NCBI GenBank assembly: GCA_002900995.3
Contig: CM035307.1
Location: 1,736,001 to 1,800,000, forward strand
DNA from: Ganoderma boninense
Taxonomy: Eukaryota; Basidiomycota; Agaricomycetes; Polyporales; Polyporaceae
Length of the DNA stretch: 64,000 nt
Reading direction: 5' to 3'
Below the pieces are notes generated by a model. It did no database searches and had not been told where the DNA came from. It saw only the letters and a program-made list of their open reading frames with translations. Position numbers and translations under genes: made by a program. This document shows, piece after piece, positions 34,925 to 46,064 of the stretch (position 1 is its first letter; each line of letters opens with the position of its first letter).

Positions 34925-36487
34925 CTACCCAGAGCTGAAGTACGATAGCTCGAGCCCTATTGACTTGATAGGCTTGGAACGACTGGAGAGATTCGAGACA
35001 ACACCGAGGCTGACAAGCACGTTCCGTAGGCGTCCCTCCCAAAGTAGTGACACGTCCTGAACCATCTCCCACTTCAGCATCTAGCAAAGACTAGGGGTAG
35101 ATAAGAACGCACCGTGGTTGTCGAGACCTTGGCCTTCACTACACCCTGCACTTCATCGGCCAGCTCCGATATTGATCCTAGACTTGGGCTTGAACTATCT
35201 GAGGGCGATGATGGATGCCGAACTTTGCTGTGACGCTGCCACCATTCGGCACCAATCGACCACTCGCTCTCGTAGCTGTAGACATTGAAGTCAAACCGCG
35301 AGGCTAGTGCGAGGTCGCGCGAGACACGGGCCGCATATGCACCGGAAATATGACCAAGCATGGGATTGAACAGGGCAGTGATCGTGGTGGGGGGTTGCGA
35401 AGGCGGCCCACCCATCATCGAAGGTCCTGCCACAGATGAGGCGGGGACTTGAAAGGAGGGTGGTGTTGCGTCAGGTAGGGTGGTGAAGCGGATACCAGTG
35501 GAGACTTCATGGCGGCGTAAGCACGGCTTCCGTGAGGGGGCCTAGAGAAGAAGGGGCTCACCTCCTGCACTCTTCTCTTTTGCGCTGAAATAGAACTCTC
35601 CGCCCACAGACACCCGCCCCCTCAAGCCGCCCTCCATCGCATCCTCTTCGTCCACTCGCTTGACCTTCACTCCATTTTGGCGAGTAAGAGGGGCACGTCC
35701 TGTCTTCTCGCCCTCTTCTGCTGCTGGCGACTCTGGAGCTACGCCGACTCGGCCGAAATTGAATAACGAACGGACGCCCCACATGCCATCTTCTGCACTC
35801 CAGGTGTACTCGGTGCAGACCTTGCCAGTATCGTGCTGGAGACTGAACATGATGTTGCTGCCAGGAGCTTGCGACCGAGACTTTTCGGATGACAGAGGCA
35901 CACGAGGGTCAGAGATGGCAGCGACCATTCCCTGAAGAGTGGGCGTGATGCGCGTGGAGTAGAGAGCATCTAGCCGTCCGGTGGGTATGTATATGCGACC
36001 CATAGAGCAAGTAATCTGTAATGAATGGTCAGAATCGAAGACCATATAGGAGATGTGAGAGCACGCACCACGAGTGTCGACGCGATCGCCTGCAAGCCAT
36101 TCCTCCTCCTTTCCCTCTGGACGTCTTGGTCGATCGAATACCTTGAAGCGGTCAATCATGTCTTTGAAGCGGACATCGCCAGAGCCTTTGACGTCCAGGT
36201 TGCAGCTGGTGAATATGTAGCCCACGGATCCATTGAGCGACGGGAGTGCATTCATGGAGTATGTCGTCTTGAAGAGCGGATTGGGGGACTTGGATATTCC
36301 AAAATGCAGTCCCCTTGGTACACTGAAGTCAAGGAGAGCTGTTCTAGCGTCCGGACGGTGTCCTACAAACATGGATGGACATTTGCTTACCATTGGAGGA
36401 TCGCGTGAGGTTGGCATAGAGATTGTCCTCATTCCAGCCAGTCTCCTGGTAGTAGCTGCGAAGGACATACGACGCGAAGGGATGCAT
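34925..36487 (-). CDS. MDM10: MDM10, ERMES and SAM beta-barrel subunit
   Basis: Mdm10 is a mitochondrial outer-membrane beta-barrel in the ERMES ER-mitochondria tether and the SAM complex. The match is close along the whole length. N-terminus: [20 protein letters not shown] joined to [12 protein letters not shown]. Then [60 protein letters not shown] and [20 protein letters not shown]. The terminal beta-signal region is [20 protein letters not shown]. Four introns are inferred, the last very short (about 32 nt). The conserved DYLLYGRIYIP is broken by one extra base in the CCC run 35999-36001 (plus-strand). ATG 36487 matches the family start exactly; the longer open frame upstream is out of frame. 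It is head-to-head with the helicase gene. Confidence 0.93.
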
Positions 36488-36770
36488 GTTGTCGCGGCAG
36501 GAGTCTGGAGAGAGAGCGAAGATGAGCCGCGGCGTCCCGGCCTAGCGCCCTCGGCATGGACTCGTCGACGGGCGTCTCGCGGAGATGATCGCGTCGGTTG
36601 GCCATCCGGCATCTGCCGGGACACCTTCGACAAAATATCCATCGTTCCTCCTCCAGAAATGAGGTCGTCTCGTGGCCCTGATTACCGCAGCTTCCGCACG
36701 CGGCATATCGTATATACCGCACAGAGGTCGTGCGCGAGGCAGGCCTCCAACTCACCAACCACATCTGCTC
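36488..36770. promoter_or_regulatory. bidirectional promoter region MDM10/DDX60-like
   Basis: A 283-bp spacer lies between two divergent start codons. TATA-like TATATAC occurs near 36711. The promoter role is inferred from orientation. Confidence 0.4.
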
Positions 36771-39700
36771 ATGGACCTAGACGACTTTGACCTTGCCATC
36801 GCGCAACTGTCTCTCGACGATGAGCCTACGGAGTCTGCGCAAAGCGCGAAGAACGCTCTCAACCATATTGATGCCCAGTGGTACTCACCGCTGACAAGGG
36901 GCGGTCGATGGATGGACTTGATCGGGGATTACGCAGGCAGCGAGCCTTTCATCGTTGATGGTACGTCCACGCCTCTAGACATCCACCTTATTACCTGCCC
37001 ATTCAGGATTCACCTTCGGCATAGGCGAGGCGTTGATAGCGCTGGTCTTGGATGATCCCCTCCTCGCTCTGGGTAGAGCACGCGGTTCGTTCTGAATGTT
37101 TGTTTGTTAGATTCCTCCGAGCTCATACCAACCCTAGATGTCAGCTTCCAGTGCATACACGCTATCTACACTCTAGAGCGTATATTGCACCAGGTATCCA
37201 AACGCTCAGACTCGTTTGAGCTTGTCTTCTGGCATGGTACGCGGGAACGCCTTATCGTGGTTCTTAGCCTAAAGCTAACGTATTACGCACAGAGCGGCGA
37301 TTCTTGACACTGCTATATGGAGAGGATGACTACGTCTCGTCTTCGCGTTCGCTCGCCCGCACCATGCTGTTCAACCACATCGCTTCATTGAACGTATCAG
37401 TTCATGTTTTCACCGACATGTCTGACCCCGCTTGGTTGGCCTACCAACGGTTGAAGAGGGTGAATGTTTTTCACACATTTGGAAGTGTATCGATGCTGAT
37501 GGAACTCCAGCCCATGTTCGTCATGACTGACGACGGCGGTATTGCGGGAGGCTCTTCAACCGTAGCTGCAGCGGAACGCATCCTGCTTCAACGCGCTTTC
37601 TTATATTCGCTACACTCTCAAGGAGTATCCCTAACCTTGTTACGCGGGGCAGAATATAGGGATTCCAAGGTTCGGATAACACTCTGCTTTGTGCATATTC
37701 TTTAAATTGATGGGGAAGTGGTAGATTTTGTCATTCGTGTATGAACAACGGCTAGATACCAACGCCAAGGGCCGGTTTGGCGAGAAGTTCTGGCAGGCCG
37801 TCTCGAAGGCTTCGAGCTCGCTCGAAGAACGCGAAAAGAATGCCCGTTCGAGTCTCTCCATCCAACGTCTCGCACTACCCAAAGTCTCCTTGACTTCAGA
37901 TGCGATAGCATCCCTTATACGGAGTACAGACCTCCGACGCGAACATTTCCCTGCCTTTATGCAGCTATTCATCTCACACATGCTTTATATCCGTCATCTC
38001 GATCTCAAAGAGCGCGCGAGACCTCGTATATTCCTACCAAGTGAATTGCTGGGTCTTTTGACTGGCGAGTTCCTTCCCAAAGCTTTTCTCGCGCTCGAAC
38101 ATGTTGCATCTGCGTCAGACCTCGACGGACGAGTTTTCGCAACACTCTTGGACACCGTTCTCAGCCATCATGCCACTCCTCTTCACGTCATTATAGGGCC
38201 CGAATTGGCCACGATGGTGGACGACTTGTGGAGGAAACATGGACTTCCCTCTCCCGATTATACCGCTCTTCGTCACCAATTCCCGGCTTCAACGTTGACC
38301 GAAGATGCGGCTGAAGTAGACCATTCCCCCTTCCAACTGTTGCCTTTCAAACACCCGCTCTTCGATGAAGAACTCGCCGCGATCGACATCGCTGCGGAGG
38401 AGCTCTCGAGCGACGAGGAAGAGAGTGAAGAAGACGCGTCTGCCTCTCATCTCGAGTTCAACACTCGCTTCGATGACACGCAGCACTGGCACAACCACAA
38501 CCGTGCCATCCTGCCTTCACATTTGGGTGGTAACGACACTATAGCCCCCATGAACGAGTGGCAGAGAAAACGGCAACTGCGGAGCGAGCAGAGATTCATG
38601 TCGAAGCTCCAATGGCAAGCAGAGACGCTGACGGGTGCCCTGGGCACGCCGCTGCAGCAGATGGTTATCCCCAGCGCTGCAATGGCGAGGAAGTCTAAGA
38701 TGGTTTCCCCCAAGGAAGGTCGAGGTATGACGTCCATTCATCATTGACTCCCTCCAAAGTCTCAAAAGGCGTACTCCAGGACCCCAAGCCTGCAAAACCC
38801 ACCAAAGGTAGTTCAGGCAAGAAGGGCAAGAAGGAGACACTGTCCTCCGCAGACAAAATTCGCCTTGCAAACCAGGCCAAGAAACAAGCCAAGGAGGATG
38901 ACTCGAACGTCGCGTGGTGGCTGGAGCAGCTGAGCAGCCTCGAAGACCGCCCAATTACGAACAAGATCACTGCTGTGGAGCATCTCATGCGCAACAAACG
39001 AACCAAGGAAGGTTGGCTGTCCATTGAGTCTCGTCTCTTTCGAATTCATCTCGAGTTTTGCCGCTGGACGGAGACCCCCGACCGCGAATCCCAGTCCATG
39101 CGTGACAGGTTTACCGTCTCCATCGTGCGCATGGTCAAGGATCTTTACGAGTCGAAGGAGCTCTTCCCTACTGCTGCAGTGAAACTCGCTTCCTGCCTTA
39201 TCTCCCTTGGCCTCGACGACTACATCGAGTCCTTCGAAACCGCGGCGACAGTATCCGGCGAAGATCGCAAATTGAGTTTCGACTTTGTGAAGCTTGTGAA
39301 GTCAAAGAGTGGGCACGCTGTCAACAAGTGGATGCGAATCACCGAGCCCTCGGTGGTTTGGCAGTTGAGACTTTTCGGGGAGTACATGGACAGGAGCATG
39401 GACAGTTCCAGCGATGCTCGTGTGTCGTTCAAGCCGGATGCCTGGCAGAGGAAGGTCCTGGATTGCCTGGACAGAAATGAGTCCGTCCTCGTGGCTGGTG
39501 AGTGCCCCATAAATCGACTTTGCTGTTCCGTTCGCTGACAAGCATCAAAGCCCCGACTAGTGCGGGCAAAACATTCATCTCCTACTACGCTATGGAGAAG
39601 CTTCTCAGGTCCTCGGACGACGATATCCTCGTGTACGTTGCGCCAACGAAGGCGCTCGTCAGCCAAATCGCCGCTGAGGTATACGCTCGCTTCAGAAAAG

Positions 39701-42700
39701 AGCTTGGCAGCAGTGAGCTTTTTGTGGTGGGATGCCTCTTCACATACTGATTGAGTGGCAACAGAGGCATGCTGGGCCATCCATACGAGGGATTACCGCG
39801 TGCACAATCCACAGAACTGTCAGATTCTCGTGACTGTTCCAGAGATGCTGGCAACAATGCTCCTTTCTCCTCCTCTCGCTAGGTCATGGACACCAAGGAT
39901 CAAACGGTGAGATCGAGCGAATCAAGCATCCTCAAACCTTTGATTGAATGGTACCCCCTCGTAGCATCATCCTAGACGAGATTCATACCATAGGACAGCA
40001 GGAAGGCGGAGCAGTTTGGGAGCAGATCATCCTCCTTGCGCCCCTGTCCTCTCATGTAAGTCTCCAGATGACTCATCATCAACTGGGTATTCACACTCTC
40101 TACAGTGGTCTCTCTGCCACCATCGGAGAGCCCGAAAAGTTCAACGCCTGGCTTGAATCTGTACAAGACGCCCACGGCTTTAGACACACATTCATTCACC
40201 ACCCCACCCGATACTCACATCTCCGCAAGTACACATATATGTTGCAAGACCAGGGCAATGCTGTCACATTCCAGAGTCTCCCGCAGTACAGCAAGAGCCG
40301 GCCGCATGCGCTTCGTGCATCCTATCTCGATGCTCTCGTTCGGCGCCCGCCGCCTTCCTCCAGACTTTTCGCTCGAAGCAGCGGATTGTTTGACGCTATA
40401 TCACGCCCTCGAGTCAGTGCGAGAGAAGCTTGGCTTTGACATTGAGGCGCTGGACCCAATCGCTTTCTTCTCCGACCGCAAAGGGCGCACTACTGACGCA
40501 GAGGGATATCTTGCGCTACGAGGCCGCGTTGACGACTCATGTGTCCAACTTGATCGACTCGACTGACCCTCAAGATCAGAATTCAACTCTCAGGCAAATT
40601 ATCCATGAGGTTTCTGATCCTCTCGTCGCGAAGGCCGACGAGAGCTTCGTTCCGAGCGCGGACGCGTTCTTCCAGAACCTCATCACCCTCGTGTCCGATC
40701 TACATGCCTCTGAGGACCTGGTAAGTTCCCTTAAACTAGTCCTTGTTTAAGCGCCTAAAGAGCAATCGCACGTAGCCCGCGCTGTTGTTCAACTTTGACC
40801 GCAAAGTTTGCGAGAAAATGGCCACCGCCATCCTTGACATCCTCGAAGAAGCTGAGACCAAGTGGCGCGAGACGAGCTCAGAATGGAAGAGGAAAGTCAG
40901 GCAATGGGAGATTTGGGTGTCGAAAGCGAAGGAGCGCGAACGCCAAGCTGAGCGATTGAAGAAGACAAAGAAGGACGAGGAGGGTCCTACTCCTGATGCA
41001 CAGCCCGAAAGTAGCTGGGAGGCATCGTTTAACCCAGAGGATCCGTCGCCCCAGTTCTCGTTTGCAGGCCTGTCGCCGGCGTTCACGAAGGAGGATCTTG
41101 AAGACGAATTGCGTGGTCTTGCCAGATGGAAGTCTGCTCCGGAGTGGGCATTGAAGTGCCTTCGAAGGGGCATAGGAGTCCATCACTCTGGAATGAACAA
41201 GCACTATCGTACTTTGGTTGAGAGGTAAGGGCATTTGATCACATACGTTGACTGTGAACTAAGTGGGTAAACTGGCAGTTTGTATCGGGCAGGATACCTT
41301 CGCGTGGTGATTGCAACAGGCACGCTCGCGCTTGGTATCAATGCTCCAACGAAAACCTCTGTGTTTTGTGGAGATTCTCCCTTCCTCACCGCCCTCATGT
41401 ATCGCCAATGCGCTGGTCGTGCTGGTCGTCGAGGATTTGATCTCCTTGGTAAGGTCGTGTTTTATGGTCTTCCCATGGACAGGTGCCAGCGCCTTGTGCT
41501 ATCCAAACTTCCTTCCCTCGGTGGCAACTTCCCCCTTACGTCGACCATGGTGCTGCGACTGTTCAACTTGCTACAAGGTTCTAATGACGCCCCGGTTGCG
41601 TGCAATGCCATCAAGAGTCTTCTTCGTCTGCCTCATATCAGCTTTGTCTCGGACGTCGGCCGGTTGCAAATCCTCCACCACATCCGATTCAGCATTGACT
41701 ATCTCCGCCGCGCTGGTCTCCTCGACAAGGATGGAAACCCGATCAATCTGTTCGGCGTTGCAGCTCACTTATACTACACAGAACCCAGCAATCTCGCTCT
41801 TGTCGCTCTCTTACGGCACGGTGTTATCCATCGCATCAGCAACCAGAGCAGCTTGATAACGGCCAAGCGCGAGCTCATGATCCTCCTATCCCACCTGTTC
41901 GGTCGTCGCTATCTCCCTCGGGCATACGCCTCTGCGACATATCTACAGACAATCACCCGGAAGTCGCCGTCTACCGTGGTGCTACCTCCATTGTCCAAGG
42001 ATGCTCGCAAGGTACTGATCGAGCACGAGGACCATATCAAGCGTGTCTTCACCGGATATGCCCTGGCATACGTTTCTCAACATGCCGAAGAACTCGGCAA
42101 GGATATGCGGCTCCCATTCAGCGGAAAGTCTGTTTGCCCTGTTTCCTCGACAGCTCCCCCCAGCCCCTTTACGCTTCACCTCCGCGAGACCGCAGTGACC
42201 CCTGCAGTCCGCTCGCCCTTTGTCGCCACTTCCGGTCATGGGGACAACTTCGGCTCGGTGAAAGAGCTCAGTGTCACATCCAGGCAGGGCCTCCACATGA
42301 ACGAGTACGTCATCCCGACGATGCGCCAGTTCACATCGGTCCCGGGGCAGGTCGACGAGGAGTTCGCGCTCAACGCGTACCTGCTCGACTTCTACACGCA
42401 CGGGCAGACCGCGGCGCTCAAGACGGCGAACGGCATCCGCGACGGCGAGATGTGGTACGTCTTGCAGGAGTTCACGCTCACGCTCAAGGCGATCCGCACT
42501 GGGCTCGCGCAGCTGCTCTTGAAGGCGTCCGCCAACGCGAGCGCTGGCAGCGAAGACCGCGACGACGTCGACGTCGCGTCGGCGCTCGACAGTGGGTTCG
42601 CGAGTATGGACCCCGCGGAGGCGGATCCGGACGTTGAGCGCTCGGAGCAGGGCGAGTTCAAGAGACCCATGGCGTGTCTGATCGGGACTGGAGGGTGTAC

Positions 42701-42760
42701 GAGGTCGTGAATGGGCTGGCGGCTGAGTTCGATGAGAAGTTCCGCGCGATGTGGGCTTGA
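36771..42760 (+). CDS. DDX60-like SKI2-family DExH helicase
   Basis: This is a large SKI2-like RNA helicase resembling vertebrate DDX60; the fungal role is unknown. The N-terminal PIN-like/DDX60 region starts [15 protein letters not shown] and continues [18 protein letters not shown] and [21 protein letters not shown] charged linker follows. The helicase core: [18 protein letters not shown] (motif I), [14 protein letters not shown] (Ia), [26 protein letters not shown] (motif II, DEIH), [15 protein letters not shown] (III), [40 protein letters not shown] (V) and [20 protein letters not shown] (VI). The C-terminus ends with [20 protein letters not shown]. Frame breaks lie at CC 40298-40299, CC 40476-40477 and near G 42674, and perhaps at the intron around 40055-40105. 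Each is a one-base homopolymer-type shift. Without correction the last shift truncates at 42710. Confidence 0.85.
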
Positions 42761-43178
42761 ATGTATATCCCGTTTACGCTCGTTTGTTCCGGAAGTCCTC
42801 ACAGTGTTTTTGTTATTCCCATGCTATACCTAGCTTTGTGTGATGTCCGGTGGTGTCGCGTCGTTATGCTTTGTGCCTTCATTGCATGTCTTCTTGCAAC
42901 CGAATAGAATGTTTTGACCCTCTGACCTATGTGGCTGTGCAGAGTGGCTAAGCTGGTCTGCTTGCGTGCGCCGCCCTTCTGCCATCGACCCCGATGTTTG
43001 TCGTATGAGATGGTGTCATTCTTCCCTCGACCGTGTCCACAGCTCCCCGAGTTTCGGAGCCTACTTGTCAGGGGTTCATACCACCCATCGGCACCCATAC
43101 ACTTTCTGCTCTCGCACGGTTCTGAACATCCTGAAGACAAAGCGGTCCTTCTAACACCTCATCGCGAAACCTTCAGCA
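42761..43178. other. intergenic, helicase 3-prime region
   Basis: This stretch of about 420 bp lies downstream of the helicase. Open frames here (both strands) have no recognisable similarity. It holds the helicase 3-prime UTR and probably the promoter of the next gene. Confidence 0.4.
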
Positions 43179-44146
43179 ATGCACTCGTTGAGTTCAGTGA
43201 TCGGTGGCTCGAACTCCACGGCGGTAGCGGACGGTGCTCCGGCGCCGCTCAACGCACCCAAATATTGTTCGTATTCTTTCGCACTTGCTTTTGGAGGCTT
43301 TTTTTTTCAAAGCTGACGCTGCTGGTGACAGTTACCCTCCGACTCTCGCCCACTTGCGGCTGACACTGTCTATGCTGCACGAGTATGACGATGCCTTGCA
43401 CCATCGAAAGACCACGCTAGAAGCTGCACCGACGATGCTCGTCCTCCACGAACCGTCGCGTACTTCACCGCGGAAACCACACAAGCGACGTGCGTTCATG
43501 ACGACGGAGATGTAGTGATTGTTCTGAAGAATTCAACAGTGTCTCTGCATATCTATCCGTGGTATCCTCTGCACACTGGCCCTCACGTCTTCATGGTCGC
43601 CCAAGAGGTGGGATTTGACGTCCTCTCGATCGCTCTTCATAGATGAACACCCCACATACTTAGTTCGACCGTGTCCAAGCTAGTGATCTTCGATTCGGGC
43701 TTGGACCTGCTGAAGCTTCCTATCTTGCCATCATTGTCCTTCGATGATCCAAGCGATGGCAAGCACAGTCGCGGCACGCTTTCGGTCCTTCTAGAACGAT
43801 ACATCGAGTGGAAGGCGGAATTTTTGGCGGGTGAGTGGTTGGTTTGAGGGTTGTTTTGTTTGACAGCCAGAATTATCGGCCGACCAATTTTTTTGCTCGG
43901 ACATGTATAGATGCGGAAAGCGATTCCGACAATATGTCAGACGACGAACCAGGCAGTGTGCCCACGATCTTAAAGTCACTGAGACTGTCGCGAATCGCGG
44001 GTGGCGGAACTAAGGACGATGGTGAGGCTGAGGGGGCCGTGGTCTGGAGGTGGACGGAAACCACAGAGAGAGAGGAGGATGGTGGAAGGCAAACGAGTTT
44101 TTCGTGGATGGATTCGATTAAAAAATTGAGCTGTCGTCGTCCCTGA
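43179..44146 (+). CDS. Unrecognised protein, model uncertain
   Basis: This is a coding-like region between the helicase and PEX12 that I cannot assign. Segments with protein-like composition: YPPTLAHLRLTLSMLHEYDD, TMLVLHEPS, then in another frame YFTAETTQATCVHDDGDVVI and LKNSTVSLHIYPWYPLHTGP. After a probable intron (about 43609-43663) come SKLVIFDSGLDLLKLPILPS, GTLSVLLERYIEWKAEFLA and an acidic Ser/Asp tail (DAESDSDNMSDDEPGSV). A one-base loss near 43457 (HEPS/YF) explains the first frame change. A poly-T pyrimidine tract near 43302 marks a likely intron. The start ATG 43179 and the exon-1 phase are not secure. It could be a small nuclear protein, but there is no family evidence. Confidence 0.35.
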
Positions 44147-44371
44147 CTGCAGTCGGAGCAGACCCAGACCAAGTTCAAGTTGACGAGGCGGAGGGGTTTG
44201 GAGGCATGTGATTCTTGCCTCAAGGGAGCGCTAATGCGTGCCAGGCCGGCGCTCTGAGATCTTAAGCCTTCGATCCAACGTCCAAGTCCCTCGGCTCACC
44301 GCACTCGCACAGACTGTACTGCCGTGTTCCGCTTCCCCTCATTTCCAATCTACTCCATTCCCATTCCTTCA

Positions 44372-45737
44372 ATGGAGTTCTACAACGATGCAAGAGATGA
44401 TCCATTCAAGCCCACCCTCTTTGAACTCGTCGCGCAGGAGCAATTGAGGGACCTCTTGCAACCAGCACTCAAGTATGTCCTCTCGGTGAGCGGACGCTCC
44501 GCTGTCGCAGGTAGCACGGCGTGCTAAGACCGTTCAGGTGTTTGCGCAATCGTATCCGCGTTACCTGCTCCGCATAGTTAACAAACATGAAGAGTTTTAT
44601 GCGTTGCTCATGTTCTTCGTGGAGCGGCACTATCTCCGCACGCATGGTGAGTGTGACGTGTTTCCTCGCACAGGAAGACTCGTGACAAGGTATGCAGGTG
44701 CATCCTTTGCGGAGAACTTTTATGGATTGAAGCGAAGACGAGTGCCCTTGTTCAAGACGGAACGGGCACGGAGTGCTGTAGGGCGGGGTCTTTCCGGAAG
44801 AGAAGCTAAGGAATAGAGACATCTGGCGGTCGCTGCTCCTTCTAGTGAGTCCTTGGCCTTCATGTTATGAGCCCCGGTTGGGATGCGACATCATTGTGGA
44901 TCAGGTGGGACTTCCCTATTTCCGTGCTAAAGCACAGGACTATTTCGAAGAGTTGGGAGGCGGACTCCAGACGGACCTCCTTGAAGACACTCGATCGCCA
45001 CCTGTGGACGAGGTACGTTCGGCCTATGTATACACTAAGCTACCTCGCCACCTGACATAGCACAGACATGGAAGGGCCGACTGAAGCGTGCATACAAGGC
45101 TGCATATCCTTGGCTAAACACATCATTCGAGGTCTGGTTACTGGTCTACAATATCGCCTACCTATTCGAACGGACGCCATATTACCGACCGTGGCTGTCA
45201 TGGATTGGGGTGGACCTGCGCCGAGTAAGCGCGGACGACCTTGTAAGTGTCTCCCGCGAACAAGTGGCAGGAGCAAATCTCACAAGGACTTAGCGTGCGG
45301 CGCAGGTCGCTGTGCGGAAACCCTCTGACGCGGAACCGCGAGGTGTGATGGAAATACTCACGCGGCTACTACGAAAGTCGCCGCGGCTGTTCCTCGACTC
45401 GTTGAAGGTGCTTTTGCCCACGGCGATCTTCTTCATCAAGTTCCTGGAGTGGTGGTACTCTCCCTCGTCACCTGCGCGGTCCTTGTCAACTTCCCCGCTC
45501 GGGCCGGTTGTGCCACCACCTCGGTTGCACCCGCCCCATCCCCAAGGAATCAGAGTGGACGATGTGGAATATGGGATATGCCCGTTATGTCGAAAGCCGA
45601 TCGCGAACGCGACGGCATTTCCGTCGGGATATGTGTTCTGCTATCGTTGCGCACACGACTGGGTGGAGAAAGACGGACGGTGTCCTGTGACGCTGATGCG
45701 GACGCGCATGTGGCAGCTGAGGAAAATCCTCGTGTGA
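44372..45737 (+). CDS. PEX12: PEX12, peroxisomal RING E3 subunit
   Basis: Pex12 forms, with Pex2 and Pex10, the peroxisomal retrotranslocation channel and ubiquitin ligase that recycles the import receptor Pex5. Seen: EFYNDARDDPFKPTLFELVA near the start, LRDLLQPALKYVLSV, HEEFYALLMFFVERHYLRTH, ASFAENFYGLKRRRVP, VGLPYFRAKAQDYFEELGGG, AYKAAYPWLNTSFEVWLLVY and NIAYLFERTPYYRPWLSWIG. The C-terminal RING-like domain has CPLCRKPIANATAFPSGYVF, then CYRCAHDWVEKDGRCPVT; as in other Pex12, only part of the zinc ligands are present. Five introns are inferred. One extra G in the GGG at 44781-44783 breaks AVGGVFPEEKLRNRDIW. The gene is otherwise complete. Confidence 0.93.
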
Positions 45738-46064
45738 CGCAGGATGCTGTAGCTGTAGTGCATGTACAGAGGGGGCGGGAGAGACTTGTAATGTGATTTC
45801 GACGGGCGCACGTTTGTAGTGTGGGGTGGGCGGAAAGGGGGCGGTCGGCTGGTCGATAATCGAGATAGAGATCTTGGCAGCATTAACAGGGCACGTGGGT
45901 CGGGTGTGCAGCGCGAGAGCAGCGACGGCAGAGACGAGCTCTCCTCGACCTAGGCCAATGGGGTCGCCGATTCCTCTCTGCTCGAGCCCGAGTCTGTCCA
46001 CCACCGTTCGCTTCCTTCCATAACAGCGCTGAGCCTCCATTTTGCGCCATTGACTTCGACAATC
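45738..46064. promoter_or_regulatory. PHO81 upstream region
   Basis: This region of about 330 bp lies between the PEX12 stop and the PHO81 start. It contains the CACGTGGG box described separately and CT-rich stretches near the start codon. No gene-like frame is convincing. Confidence 0.5.
45892..45899 (+). promoter_or_regulatory. CACGTGGG, Pho4/NUC-1-type box
   Basis: The sequence GCACGTGGGT contains the core and 3-prime GG preferred by yeast Pho4 (high-affinity type). NUC-1 of Neurospora binds the same CACGTG core. It stands 166 bp before the PHO81 start codon. In S. cerevisiae PHO81 itself is a Pho4 target. The match is seen; binding is inferred. Confidence 0.45.

Noticed and set aside
35542..36642. 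366-codon minus-strand frame starting upstream of MDM10
   Set aside because: Its 3-prime two thirds are true MDM10 exon, but the N-terminal 50 residues read through the real first exon in the wrong frame. The family N-terminus lies at ATG 36487.
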